Shown here: positions 40,848 through 49,705 of the stretch, one piece after another
Layout of the letters: each line of letters begins with the position of its first letter
Position numbering within the stretch: the first letter of the stretch is position 1
Assembly (NCBI GenBank): GCA_013426015.1
Contig: CP058998.1
Span: 858,758 to 920,141, forward strand
Direction: 5' to 3'
DNA length: 61,384 nucleotides
Origin: Candidatus Fermentimicrarchaeum limneticum
GTDB taxonomy: Archaea > Micrarchaeota > Micrarchaeia > Burarchaeales > Fermentimicrarchaeaceae
Translations under genes and position numbers: made by a program
The notes under the pieces: generated by a model
Database searches by the model: none
What the model saw: only the letters and a program-made list of their open reading frames with translations
Told to the model about the DNA's origin: nothing

Positions 40848-42461
40848 TTATATCTTCCTTATTGTTAGATTTCCGGTTATCACCTTTGATTCATTGCTGC
40901 CTTCAAACGAGTAGTTCAGATACATCTTGGAGTTGAAGTAGACAAGCACTTCCTGAAGCACCCCTCCGAACTCATCGTAGCAGGGGACCTCCAAGTTTAC
41001 TGATGAATTTGGGGGTACAACCACTGACTGATTTAGATTGAAATATGCAGTGGGAGTGGTCTCTTCAGTGCTGCACTTGAAGCCATGCAGCACAACCGTC
41101 CTGCCAGTATCCTGGGTGAGGTTGAGCTTCAGTGTGGAGTTTGAGAAGTCGTATGAGTTGCATGTGAAGTTGTCAGGAAACTTGCAGTTGCTGGGGTGCA
41201 GCATATCGAGAAAGCCCCTCCATGTCCTCTCCTCGCCGGAGAAGTTGAAGGAGTAGCAGATGTCAAGCGCCTTCATCTCAATATCTATCGTTGGCTCGTT
41301 GGATTTCGGGATTGACAGGCATATGATTGAGTAATCGCCAACCTTCCTCTCGGCAAGTGTCCATGTGGAATTCCCCGCTGGGCGACTCTCGCAGAGCTGC
41401 ATGCTGCTTCTGTTTGCTATCCTGTCCTGGCAGGTGTTGTTCTGCGGCTTGTAGGGCGCTTTGGTAACGTAGAAACCGTAGAATCCCTCATCGTCCTCAA
41501 ATGCGGCACCGTACTCCACCTTGGTGAGGTTGGATATGTGGTGGGTATCGCCTATCAATGTTGCGTTGAATGGCAGTTCTTCATTAAGCTCCTTTGTCTG
41601 TGAGAGAAGCTCTGTTGAATTCGATTGGTAACCCCTGCCTGCAATATCCTCGCATGTTTCGAATGAAAATATGTTTGTATAAACAAGCGCTCTCGTCCAA
41701 CCGCCCTCTCTCCACAGGCAGATTGGCAGGGAATCATTTGCCGTAGTTAGTACTGTAATTGTTTTTCCGTTTATGGACTTGTTCTCCATCATAAACCTTG
41801 AGTTTGTCAGAAGGGAGAGCGCCACCGCCATCTGCTCAAGCGACATGCCTCCCCTTGCGGCGACGACTATCGCGCTGGACGAATCATTATAGTCTACAGT
41901 TGCAATTTTGACCTCGTTCAGGTTTTTTATGTATGATTTTAGGAAGCTGAACTGCTGCGGAATGTCATTCACTGTCGCGGAGTATTTGTACACGGCGTTC
42001 AAGCCGGCGTTATTCACGTCAATAAGCGCAGAGTTAATGACCGACTTGCTCGGTGCCAGTGAGAACGGGTCAAGCTCTTCGGGGGCAGCCACCGATAGCT
42101 GAACGCTGCTCTCCTTGCCAGCGGATGGTTCCGACACTACATTGCCCGAGTCAACTCTGACAACAGCCTCATACACGCCAGCTTTGAGCGGCGTCCAGAG
42201 CAGGCTCACCGTGGTGTTTGAGTTGGGCGCAAGCGTCAGGGCTTCGGTCTTCACCGAAACGTTGTTCACAAGAAGCTCGACCGCGAAATCCTTTGCTTCC
42301 GCTCCCCCTGAGTTGGCTGCAGTCACGTCAAAAGTCACCACGTCGCCTTCGCAGGGATGCTCCGGAGATATTTTTGAGAATGAAACTGAGAGATTGGGTT
42401 TGCTGCCCAGACATCCGAAAAGCAGCACCAGCAGCAGGAATGGAATAATATATTTCTTCAT
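40848..42461 (-). CDS. Lipoprotein with CARDB-like domain
   Basis: A 537-residue secreted protein. The signal peptide ends in a lipobox (LLFGCLGS, Cys near 17). A CARDB-like Ig domain covers about 25-125 (VTFDVTAANSGGAEAKDF, WTPLKAGVYEAVVRVD). The remaining 400 residues have many N-x-S/T glycosylation sites and paired Cys. A surface role such as binding or scaffolding is likely. It may be controlled by the wHTH gene 33 bases upstream on the same strand. Confidence 0.75.
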   Translation of the reverse strand: MKKYIIPFLLLVLLFGCLGSKPNLSVSFSKISPEHPCEGDVVTFDVTAANSGGAEAKDFAVELLVNNVSVKTEALTLAPNSNTTVSLLWTPLKAGVYEAVVRVDSGNVVSEPSAGKESSVQLSVAAPEELDPFSLAPSKSVINSALIDVNNAGLNAVYKYSATVNDIPQQFSFLKSYIKNLNEVKIATVDYNDSSSAIVVAARGGMSLEQMAVALSLLTNSRFMMENKSINGKTITVLTTANDSLPICLWREGGWTRALVYTNIFSFETCEDIAGRGYQSNSTELLSQTKELNEELPFNATLIGDTHHISNLTKVEYGAAFEDDEGFYGFYVTKAPYKPQNNTCQDRIANRSSMQLCESRPAGNSTWTLAERKVGDYSIICLSIPKSNEPTIDIEMKALDICYSFNFSGEERTWRGFLDMLHPSNCKFPDNFTCNSYDFSNSTLKLNLTQDTGRTVVLHGFKCSTEETTPTAYFNLNQSVVVPPNSSVNLEVPCYDEFGGVLQEVLVYFNSKMYLNYSFEGSNESKVITGNLTIRKI

Positions 42462-42494
42462 AGAATCCCTCCAATAGATTAGGAACAGAAATTA

Positions 42495-42971
42495 TTATTT
42501 TGGTTTGTACATTTTCCTGAGAGCCCTCAGCGCCTCCTGGATTTTGGAGAATGCTACGTCTGACCTGCTCTTGTAGTTGTACTCTATCGCGCTGGCAACG
42601 TCACCCCTCTCTGAATAAGGCGAGACGGAGAATGAGTATCGCCCCTTGTCCCTTCTTACCAAGCCGGCATTCTTCAGCTGGAGAAGGTGATACAGAATCG
42701 TCTTATCGCTGACTGATTTCTCGCCCTGACTCCCGCGCATGTAGCTTGCTATCTCATGAACGTCAGGGTCCTTGTCCTCGGAGAACTGATAGTAGAACAA
42801 CGCCTCCAGCAAATCAAGAATGGTTTTCCTGCTTTCATTCGGTGAGATGAGCCCCATAGCTAATGCGAGCCACCTTATCATGGACTTCCTCGTCATCCTC
42901 ACGTCCTTCGTGAGCTGCATGTCTCTTATGACAAACTCTCTCTCAATCAATGCTGCTTCAGGAATCTGCAT
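42495..42971 (-). CDS. Winged-helix transcriptional regulator
   Basis: A 158-residue protein. The central wHTH is HEIASYMRGSQGEKSVSDKT into ILYHLLQLKNAGLVRRD near residues 68-106, followed by a wing (GRYSFSVSP) and a C-terminal helix with basic residues. The N-terminal 60 residues are helical, perhaps for dimerisation. It precedes the lipoprotein gene and is divergent from the KaiC-like gene, so either may be its target. Confidence 0.75.
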   Translation of the reverse strand: MQIPEAALIEREFVIRDMQLTKDVRMTRKSMIRWLALAMGLISPNESRKTILDLLEALFYYQFSEDKDPDVHEIASYMRGSQGEKSVSDKTILYHLLQLKNAGLVRRDKGRYSFSVSPYSERGDVASAIEYNYKSRSDVAFSKIQEALRALRKMYKPK

Positions 42972-43048
42972 TCTCTCACACTAAGTTTAACAATAACGTG
43001 TATATTTAAATATCTGAGAGTGAATTATTAATCTGTTGGGGTGGTACC

Positions 43049-43753
43049 ATGGAAGATAGAGTGAAAACTGGCATACCAGGTCTTGATGAACTTGTGGAAG
43101 GCGGATTCAAGAGAAGCCAGGTGATAAGCGTCAGCGGAGCCAGCGGTTCTGGTAAAACCACTTTTGCCGTCCAATTCCTGTACAACGGCGCTACGATGTA
43201 CAACGAACCCGGCCTGTACATCACCCTAGGTGAGCAGAAGAAGCAGATATTCGCGAACATGCTGAGGTATGGATGGGATTTGAAGAAGCTTGAAGATGAA
43301 AAGAAGATTCTGTTTGTGGAATACCCTCCGTATGAGATAGAGGTCTTCCTCTCCCAGGAGGTTGTGATAAGGGATTCCGTTGAAATGGTTGGTGTGAGGA
43401 GACTGGTTATAGATCCGGTAAGCTCATTGCTGATGGGTTACGGCGACGAGCAGAAGAGGAGGGAAAGACTTCTGAGGCTGCTGGAGAGGCTGAGGTCGCT
43501 TGGCTGCACATCAGTGACGACTTCAGAAAGCGTGGGAATCGACACGGAAGTTCCGCTTGGCAAATTCGAGGTAGAGCTGTTCTCGGACGGTATAATCTAC
43601 CTCTACAACGTCAGGAGGAGGAACCAGAGACAGAGGGCGATTGAGGTAATAAAGCTCAGAGGGACGAAGCACAGCAACAAGATATGTCCTATTGAGTTCA
43701 CGGAGCATGGAATAGAGGTCTACCCGAACAGGGAATTTTTTGAGGGCAAGTGA
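43049..43753 (+). CDS. KaiC-like RecA-superfamily ATPase
   Basis: Single-domain KaiC-type ATPase of 234 aa. GIPGLDELVEGGF at the N terminus, Walker A SGASGSGKTTFAV near residues 28-40, catalytic Glu in GEQKK near 61 and Walker B RRLVIDPVSSLLMG near 115. Archaeal KaiC-like proteins act in signalling and in motility (FlaH is related). It overlaps or nearly touches the next gene, an Ig-like protein whose paralogue lies at 60863, hinting at a small functional module. Confidence 0.9.
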   Translation: MEDRVKTGIPGLDELVEGGFKRSQVISVSGASGSGKTTFAVQFLYNGATMYNEPGLYITLGEQKKQIFANMLRYGWDLKKLEDEKKILFVEYPPYEIEVFLSQEVVIRDSVEMVGVRRLVIDPVSSLLMGYGDEQKRRERLLRLLERLRSLGCTSVTTSESVGIDTEVPLGKFEVELFSDGIIYLYNVRRRNQRQRAIEVIKLRGTKHSNKICPIEFTEHGIEVYPNREFFEGK

Positions 43754-43755
43754 AA

Positions 43756-44121
43756 ATGACAACCTTCCACATATCCACGAAGTTCTACCCTATACGGTTG
43801 AATGCGTTCATGAGGAATGAGGTAGAGCTGACCATAGAGATAGAGAACACTGGGAAGGAGCCTTTGTGGACCCAGTGCGAGGTGGCGGTCCCAGCGGCAG
43901 TATCACTCGCCGCGGACAAGGAGGTTGAGCGGGGCAGGATAAACGTCGGGATAGTAAACCCGAACGAGATAATGACTAAAAAATGCAAAATCTACGGGAG
44001 CGCAAAAAGCTACCCTGACGTGTACTCGATAAAGCTTACAGTATACGGATTCGGGAAGGATGCCGCGATAGTCGCAAGGGAGGACAAGACTGTGGAGCTC
44101 AGGTGCGAGAGGATAAGGTAG
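43756..44121 (+). CDS. Ig-like (arrestin/CARDB-fold) cytoplasmic protein
   Basis: A 121-residue beta-sandwich protein with no signal peptide. KFYPIRLNAFMRNEVELTIE resembles YHPYRLNANKMESVMLIIEL-like sequence in the gene at 60863-61276, and both continue with GRI/LGEL, P-GE and a YP-V-S/T segment, so they are paralogues. Probably a protein-binding adaptor. The start may be GTG 43750 (overlapping the KaiC-like stop) or ATG 43756. Confidence 0.72.
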   Translation: MTTFHISTKFYPIRLNAFMRNEVELTIEIENTGKEPLWTQCEVAVPAAVSLAADKEVERGRINVGIVNPNEIMTKKCKIYGSAKSYPDVYSIKLTVYGFGKDAAIVAREDKTVELRCERIR

Positions 44122-44262
44122 TCATTTCAGCATCATTTTTACGAATCTCTCTTTGGGGGGGACGAACTGGATATCTCCGTCCTCCAGCAACATTATCTCT
44201 CCCCGTACCGTGCCGCCTAGAAAGCCGTCATCGCAGCGGAGCGTGAACATCCCCCTTTTCAT
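44122..44262 (-). CDS. 46-residue small protein coupled to AbrB-like gene
   Basis: MKRGMFTLRCDDGFLGGTVR, then a short acidic strand region and PPKERFVKMMLK. The ATG overlaps the stop of the AbrB-like frame upstream (ATGA), which supports real translation. The stop abuts the convergent Ig-like gene. No family recognised; the strand-rich pattern suggests a small beta protein. Confidence 0.5.
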   Translation of the reverse strand: MKRGMFTLRCDDGFLGGTVRGEIMLLEDGDIQFVPPKERFVKMMLK

Positions 44263-44484
44263 GGAATCAGCTCCGTGCAGTTTTTTGAGATGGGCTGGCC
44301 TGAGCTGCGCTCCACTCTTTTTACTAGTAGCCTGTCCCCTTCAAACTCGAAAAGCACGAACTCTGAGATATCTAGACTTTGCCTGAGAGTTAGAGGCAGA
44401 ACTAGCCTTGCCTTCCTATCCAACCGGCAGATCCATCTTCTTCTTATAAAGTGGCATCCCTGCCATTTTCTTGTGAACTGACAT
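44259..44484 (-). pseudogene. AbrB/SpoVT-like DNA-binding protein, apparently frameshifted at the 5' end
   Basis: The frame ending at 44259 encodes LDRKARLVLPLTLRQSLDIS and FEGDRLLVKRV, an AbrB-type swapped-hairpin domain. It has no good start: only TTG 44423 lies inside the domain. A different frame gives a well-placed ATG at 44484 (MSVHKKMAGMPLYKKKMDL) that stops early. Joining the two by one frameshift near the AAGAAGAAG tract (about 44445) would give a normal AbrB protein. Either a decayed gene or a sequence error. A TATA box TATTTATATA lies at 44521-44530 on the minus strand. Confidence 0.5.
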
Positions 44485-44571
44485 TCCTTCCAACTCTGTA
44501 TTGATTTATGCCTTTCCCACTATATAAATATTCCCGCATTTCTTTTTTAAATCGGAACGTGTAATTTACTC

Positions 44572-45654
44572 ATGGTTCACGTTACGAAAAAGGAGGAGAA
44601 GCCAACTATCCCGGGGATTCTCAAAGAAAGTGATTTGCTCGATAGAACGATGGCCCCTAGAGACGGCGAAGGGAAACTCTTCATGAGTTTTAAAAAAGAG
44701 ATTGTTGAAAACCTGCATACCAACGCGGGCTGTATGGCTTTTGCAAAAAAAATGTGTGATGATTCTGATTTCTACAAGCTTTTGGAAGGGGCATTGCTTG
44801 AAAGGGAGAGGAGGGGGTATAAGTATCAAGCTGACAACGAAGTCTACGGCTTTATGGAAACTGAGATTTTCAACCTCAGGTCAGTCCTATCTGAGATTTC
44901 TGGGAAAAGGCCATTTAGGTATGACAACCTCCCAGCCAGGATGCCGCATAGCAAGCTGGGTTACGCAGATTTAAAGAGATTGGCTGAATCGGATTATGAG
45001 GTAAAGCAGGAAGCTTCGGCCCTGAACACGCTTCTTGAAAAACATCGCGAGGAATTCGGCAGAAGAATAGTTCTTCTGACACTGCATGACGGGATGTTGG
45101 ATCACCGAGCAACCCAGTTCGTAAGTGACCTTCTCAGAACCCTGCAGGAGAAGCACCTTTATGAAGGTAAATTTAAGTTTGCGGATATCGGGACGGGCTC
45201 CGGAGAGTTTTCCGATGAGTTTGTGTCTTTCATAAGGGAGAGGTTCAGCAGTTACAGCATTATGAGAACAAATCCTATTGAGTTGGAGATAGCGCACCAG
45301 AAGGATTTGGAAGTGAGGATTCATGACATAAGCAAGGAACCCTTGGGGGATAAATTCAATGTCGTGATCATTAAGGATGTGATGAAGTTCTTCAAGGAGG
45401 GGGAGCCAAGAGGGGCAATCTGGGAGAACGTCAAGAATAGTACTGAAGAAGGTGGGGTGGTCCTCTCAGGTGGGAAGGGGGTATTCAATGTGCACGTCAT
45501 GTGCCATGGCGAACTCAAGAAAGTGGCTGCTGATGCATTTCTCCGTAAGTTGGATAAGATCAGGGGGCATGAGAGGTATCTTGAAAACCTTGATGATATT
45601 GTTAGGAGGAGCGACTACGACCTGATCACGGCGCGTTGGACTGGGGATGGCTAG
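44572..45654 (+). CDS. Putative SAM-dependent methyltransferase
   Basis: A 360-residue protein. Class I methyltransferase motif I is FADIGTGSGEFSDEF near residue 202; an acidic loop and VVIIKDVMKFF near 262 follow, and EGGVVLSGGKG near 290 fits motif III. The N-terminal 190 residues are helical and may bind a partner or substrate. The arrangement (helical domain before a Rossmann domain) resembles CheR-like enzymes, but this is not firm. Transcribed alone, from a TATA box near 44545. Confidence 0.65.
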   Translation: MVHVTKKEEKPTIPGILKESDLLDRTMAPRDGEGKLFMSFKKEIVENLHTNAGCMAFAKKMCDDSDFYKLLEGALLERERRGYKYQADNEVYGFMETEIFNLRSVLSEISGKRPFRYDNLPARMPHSKLGYADLKRLAESDYEVKQEASALNTLLEKHREEFGRRIVLLTLHDGMLDHRATQFVSDLLRTLQEKHLYEGKFKFADIGTGSGEFSDEFVSFIRERFSSYSIMRTNPIELEIAHQKDLEVRIHDISKEPLGDKFNVVIIKDVMKFFKEGEPRGAIWENVKNSTEEGGVVLSGGKGVFNVHVMCHGELKKVAADAFLRKLDKIRGHERYLENLDDIVRRSDYDLITARWTGDG

Positions 45655-45698
45655 AGAACGCTTTTTAATTCTTGGAGAGAAATTCTATTGGTGAGAGG

Positions 45699-46598
45699 AT
45701 GAACAGGATTGTGGAGTGTATACCCAACTTTAGCGAGGGGAAAAGGAAGGAGGTAATAGACGAGATTGTTGGCGAGGTGAAGAAAGTCAAGGGAGTTAAA
45801 TTGCTGGATGTTGAGAGCGATGCTGACCACAACAGGAGCGTTGTCACCTTCATTGGCGAGCCCGAGGCTGTTGCTGAGGCAGCCTTCCTAGCAACGAAGA
45901 AGGCATCCGAACTGATTGACTTGAACAAGCACAAGGGCGAGCATCCCAGAATTGGAGCTATGGATGTGATTCCATTCGTGCCAATCTCAGACGTGACAAT
46001 GGAGGAGTGCGTGGAGCTTGCGAGGAAGGTCGGGAAAAGGATTGCTGACGAGCTAGGGATACCGGTTTACTTCTACGAGGCTGCCGCAACGTGCTCCGCA
46101 AGGGCGAATCTTGCGGATATAAGAAAGGGCGAATATGAAGGTTTGAAGAAGGAGGTTGAGACAAAGCCTGAGAGGAAGCCGGACTGCGGACCGGCAAAGC
46201 TGCATCCGAAGGCAGGTGCAACTGTTGTTGGGGCAAGGGAGCCGCTCGTCGCGTTCAACGTCAATTTGGGGACGAGTGACATTGAGATTGCCAAGAAGAT
46301 TGCAAAGGCGGTGAGGTTCAGCAACGGCGGCTTGAAGTGCGTGAAGGCGAAGGGATTTGAAATAAAGAACAGGGGAATCGTCCAGGTTTCCATGAACCTG
46401 ACAAACTACAAGGAAACCCCAATATTCAGGGTTTTTGAGATGGTTAGAAACGAGGCGGATAGATATGGGGTGCCGATAGTCGGCAGCGAGATAATCGGGC
46501 TTGTCCCGCTTGACGCGATGGTTGATGTCGCTGATTTCTACCTGAAGCTCGAGAATTTCAAGAAGAACCAGATACTTGAAACACGCTTGCGGGAGTGA
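45699..46598 (+). CDS. ftcD: Glutamate formimidoyltransferase
   Basis: Transfers the formimino (or formyl) group between formiminoglutamate and tetrahydrofolate. Family motifs: IVECIPNFSEGK at residues 4-15, DADHNRSVVTFIG near 44, KHKGEHPRIGAMDVIPFVPI near 79 and GLKCVKAKGFEIKNRGIVQV near 217. About 300 aa, the transferase half only. The ATG follows GGTGAGAGG. The cyclodeaminase half is the next gene, as a separate chain. Confidence 0.93.
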   Translation: MNRIVECIPNFSEGKRKEVIDEIVGEVKKVKGVKLLDVESDADHNRSVVTFIGEPEAVAEAAFLATKKASELIDLNKHKGEHPRIGAMDVIPFVPISDVTMEECVELARKVGKRIADELGIPVYFYEAAATCSARANLADIRKGEYEGLKKEVETKPERKPDCGPAKLHPKAGATVVGAREPLVAFNVNLGTSDIEIAKKIAKAVRFSNGGLKCVKAKGFEIKNRGIVQVSMNLTNYKETPIFRVFEMVRNEADRYGVPIVGSEIIGLVPLDAMVDVADFYLKLENFKKNQILETRLRE

Positions 46599-46602
46599 TC
46601 AA

Positions 46603-47220
46603 TTGCTGAAGGATATGAAAGTGCATGAATTCCTTGACGGACTGGCTTCCCCCTCACCTACGCCAGGAGGAGGAGGCGCATCTGCTTTGCTCTGCTCAAT
46701 GGGAGCTGCGCTGGTTTCGATGGTATGCCACCTCACCATCGGCAAGAAGGGATATGAGGAGAGCGAGCCTGAGTTGAAAAAGATTCTGGAGGAGGCAGAG
46801 ATCCTCAGGAAGAAGGCAGAAGAGCTGATTGACAAAGATACAAATGCTTTCAATGAAGTGATGGCCTCTTACAAAACCCCGAAGGACAAGCCCCAAAGGG
46901 CCGACATGATCCAGGCTGCCTTGAAGAATGCTACGGCCACTCCTCTAGAAGTTGCAGGGCTCGGCGTAAGGGTGATGGAACTGTCAAAGATTATTGCTTT
47001 CAGGGGGAACATCAACTCCGTAAGTGATGCCGGCGTTGCCATGCTTGCAGCAGATGCAGGGGTGCGCGGGGCGCTTCTCAACATTCGGATTAACCTCAAA
47101 TCAGTGGAGGATGAGGCGTTTAAAGGGAAGATGCTTACCGAGATACATGAGCTGGAAGAAAAATCGAATGGCCTGCGTGAAGAAGTCAGCGGAACAGTCT
47201 CATTCAAACTGGCGAATTAA
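46603..47220 (+). CDS. fchA: Formiminotetrahydrofolate cyclodeaminase
   Basis: Converts formimino-tetrahydrofolate to methenyl-tetrahydrofolate and ammonia. Its helical family begins with FLDGLASPSPTPGGGGASAL near residue 9, the hallmark, then VSMVCHLTIGKKGYEE near 39. About 205 aa. I chose TTG 46603, preceded by GGGAGTGATC. It follows the formimidoyltransferase by 4 bases; the pair is fused in animals. Together they imply a folate-type C1 carrier in this archaeon. No histidine-breakdown gene is next door. Confidence 0.92.
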   Translation: MLKDMKVHEFLDGLASPSPTPGGGGASALLCSMGAALVSMVCHLTIGKKGYEESEPELKKILEEAEILRKKAEELIDKDTNAFNEVMASYKTPKDKPQRADMIQAALKNATATPLEVAGLGVRVMELSKIIAFRGNINSVSDAGVAMLAADAGVRGALLNIRINLKSVEDEAFKGKMLTEIHELEEKSNGLREEVSGTVSFKLAN

Positions 47221-48254
47221 GCTTTTACCACCTTATACGCGGCCTTCTTCAGCCTGTTCATTATCGCAAGCCCCAAGCCTTTCTCACCGACCCCTTCCGC
47301 GAGGATTACATCGACTCCCTCCTCGTCAAACTTCCGGAAAACCTTGAAAAGATTCTTTGCAACGGCTGCTGGATCATTCCCGGCGAATTTCACCACGTCT
47401 GCCGTATATCCGCAGCGCCTGTTGGTAGCCATCACGCCAACTATTTTTCCTTTCCTTTTGTATTCTTCAACAAGCTGGCGCATCTTCCTCCCTACTTTCC
47501 TTCTCCTTCCCTCAACCACAATCACGCTCGCGTCAGGAGCATAGTGCCTGTATTTCATCCCGGGAGACTTGGCGGTTATCCTTGTTTTCTCCACCCTGAC
47601 TGCGGGATGTAATACGACCCTCCCTAAGACCTTCTTCAGATCCTCCAGGCTGATCCCGCCCGGCCTGAGGAGGGTGGGTGGCGTTGTGGTCAGATCAACC
47701 ACAGTGGATTCAACTCCTATCCTGGCCACGCCTCCGTCTATGATCACGTCCACTTTTCCATACAGGTCATGCGCCACATGCGCCGCAGAAGTCGGGCTGG
47801 GCTTGCTGAAAATATTTGCGGACGGGGCTGCAACCGCAACCCCCGCCTCCTTAATCATGGCAAGAGCAATCTTGTTGTCCGGCATCCTCACTGCAACCGT
47901 ATCCAGACCGCCTGTCGTGACGTCAGGAACAACTTCTGATTTTTTCAGGACAAGAGTAAGGGGGCCCGGCCAGAATTCATTCATCAATTCCCTTGCATTA
48001 TCGGGAATTTCCTTTGCAAGTCTGCAAACCTCCTTCCTGTCGGCAATATGGACTATCAGCGGGTTGTCGAACGGCCTTCCTTTCACTTCGAATATTTTTC
48101 TCACCGCGGCTGCGTTCAGGGCGTCAGCTCCCAACCCGTACACTGTTTCCGTCGGAAAGGCGACAAGCCCGCCCTTCCTCAGGACTTCTGCAGCTATCCG
48201 TATTTTGGGAACTTCCGGCCTGCGCCTGTTTATCTTGAGTATTTTTGTCATCAT
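47217..48254 (-). CDS. sua5: L-threonylcarbamoyladenylate synthase (Sua5)
   Basis: Makes threonylcarbamoyl-AMP for the t6A37 modification of ANN-decoding tRNAs. The YrdC domain covers about 1-205 with GGLVAFPTETVYGLGADA near 28, KGRPFDNPLIVHI near 58 and APSANIFSKPSPTSA near 137. The C-terminal Sua5 domain begins after GMKYRHYAP near 238. The length of 345 aa fits the two-domain form. ATG 48254 overlaps the RuBisCO stop (ATGA), so the two are co-translated, though no functional link is known. Confidence 0.93.
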   Translation of the reverse strand: MMTKILKINRRRPEVPKIRIAAEVLRKGGLVAFPTETVYGLGADALNAAAVRKIFEVKGRPFDNPLIVHIADRKEVCRLAKEIPDNARELMNEFWPGPLTLVLKKSEVVPDVTTGGLDTVAVRMPDNKIALAMIKEAGVAVAAPSANIFSKPSPTSAAHVAHDLYGKVDVIIDGGVARIGVESTVVDLTTTPPTLLRPGGISLEDLKKVLGRVVLHPAVRVEKTRITAKSPGMKYRHYAPDASVIVVEGRRRKVGRKMRQLVEEYKRKGKIVGVMATNRRCGYTADVVKFAGNDPAAVAKNLFKVFRKFDEEGVDVILAEGVGEKGLGLAIMNRLKKAAYKVVKA

Positions 48255-49564
48255 TCCCCGCCGCTCCCCGCACCTTCCTTGCACACGCCCCATTTTTTTA
48301 TCGCTGCTGCCAGCTCCTCATTCTTCCTGGCAGCATCCTCCAAGGAGATTTTGCCCAATGCCGCGTCAAGAGCCTGCCTGCATGCGGCCGCACCGGCTTT
48401 TGTGCCGGACGGATGCGCATGTATTCCTCCCCCGAACTGCATTATGATGTCATTGCTGAATATTTTCACCAACTCTGGAATCATTGTCGGCTGCAGGCCG
48501 CCGGATGCGACTGGAAACATGGGTTTTATGCTTCCCCACTCCTGCTCAAGGACGTTTGCCTCGTAATCCTCCCTCACATGCTTCTGAACGCACTCGTTCC
48601 TCAACGCCAGCACCTCTGTCCTCCCTCCATGCATCTTCCCTATCACGGTGCCGATGTGGAGCTGGTCTATCCCCACAAGGCGCGTAAGTTTTGCTATCGT
48701 GAGCATGCTTATCCCATGCCTCGGATTCCTTGTAAACGCGGAGTGCATGCACCTGTGCGCGTGTATGACCAGCTTCAGCTCCTCATTCTCCTCCCTGAGG
48801 GTCTGAAGCGCTGTCCATCCCGTTGGGATTATGTCAACCATCACATACTCCCCGCCATGCCCCTTTATGAATTCTGCCCTCCGTATCATCTCCCTGCACG
48901 TCGGGGCGGTGATGTTGCACATGTACATCTTCCTCTCGCCCGTCTCCTTCTCGGCTTTGTCCCTTGCCTTCAGCGTCAGCTCGGCCCTCCTCTCAAACGG
49001 GTTGAATGTCTGGTTTGTCAGGTTTTCATCATCCTTCACAAAATCGCATCCCCCGGCCCATGCATTATACGCAACTTCTGCATGCTTTTCAGAAGTCAAA
49101 CCAACCTTCGGCTTCACAATCGTCCCGACAAGCGGTCTTTCTGTAACATTCAACAGCTCCCTTATCCCCTCTATGCCAAACTTCGGGCCTTTGAACCGAT
49201 TTATCACATCCTTTGGGAATGAAACGTCCTGCAGCCTCAAGTTATCAAGCAGATTCATGCTGAATATGTTGCCGGCTATGCTGCTGAGAAGCTGTGGAAT
49301 GGAATTCGTTTCAAATAACTCCGAATGATACGCGACCTTGATGGTATTCCTTTCCTCGTCAATGAAGAAAACGTGCGGCCTGAGCTTCTTTGCCAATTCC
49401 GGGCTGAGGGTCTTTACATCCGCCCAGGTGTCTATCGAGCTCTCACCAGCCATGTTCTCTGCAGCTTCCTCAAAACTTACCCCTTTTGCGGGCTCGATTC
49501 GGTATTCGCATGTCAGATCATCGGCCGTAGGCCCATACTTCGTGTTGATGTACTCCCTCAGCAT
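48251..49564 (-). CDS. rbcL: RuBisCO large subunit, form III
   Basis: Archaeal RuBisCO of 437 aa. Catalytic residues are present: Lys151 in GTIVKPKVGL, carbamylated Lys177 with metal ligands Asp179 and Glu180 in GGCDFVKDDE, His residues in HAHRCMH at 268-274 and loop-6 Lys310 in HIGTVIGKMHGG. Form III enzymes usually process ribulose-1,5-bisphosphate made from AMP rather than run a Calvin cycle. AMP phosphorylase and the ribose-1,5-bisphosphate isomerase are not in this window, unless the Thi4-like gene is considered. GGAGGTG lies five bases before the ATG. Confidence 0.95.
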   Translation of the reverse strand: MLREYINTKYGPTADDLTCEYRIEPAKGVSFEEAAENMAGESSIDTWADVKTLSPELAKKLRPHVFFIDEERNTIKVAYHSELFETNSIPQLLSSIAGNIFSMNLLDNLRLQDVSFPKDVINRFKGPKFGIEGIRELLNVTERPLVGTIVKPKVGLTSEKHAEVAYNAWAGGCDFVKDDENLTNQTFNPFERRAELTLKARDKAEKETGERKMYMCNITAPTCREMIRRAEFIKGHGGEYVMVDIIPTGWTALQTLREENEELKLVIHAHRCMHSAFTRNPRHGISMLTIAKLTRLVGIDQLHIGTVIGKMHGGRTEVLALRNECVQKHVREDYEANVLEQEWGSIKPMFPVASGGLQPTMIPELVKIFSNDIIMQFGGGIHAHPSGTKAGAAACRQALDAALGKISLEDAARKNEELAAAIKKWGVCKEGAGSGGE

Positions 49565-49617
49565 ACCAACACCTCCTATCTCTTTTTTCTTCCCTTTATT
49601 AAATAGACTTCGTCACT

Positions 49618-49650
49618 ATTCTTAAACTATTTTAGAAATTCTAAATAAGT
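49618..49650. promoter_or_regulatory. TTTAGAA-N-TTCTAAA palindrome between rbcL and GNAT gene
   Basis: Contains the perfect 15-base palindrome TTTAGAAATTCTAAA (49631-49645) within a 33-base stretch that is repeated with a few changes at 50534-50566. It lies in the divergent promoter region of rbcL and the acetyltransferase gene. Confidence 0.5.
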
Positions 49651-49705
49651 TTTGTATTTTACCGCTCCCAGCTGTTTTTTATATTCTAAACAACATAAAA
49701 ATCGT

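Noticed and set aside
48245-49222. 325-aa plus-strand ORF opposite RuBisCO
   Set aside because: The minus strand encodes a complete RuBisCO; long antisense frames arise from its codon use.
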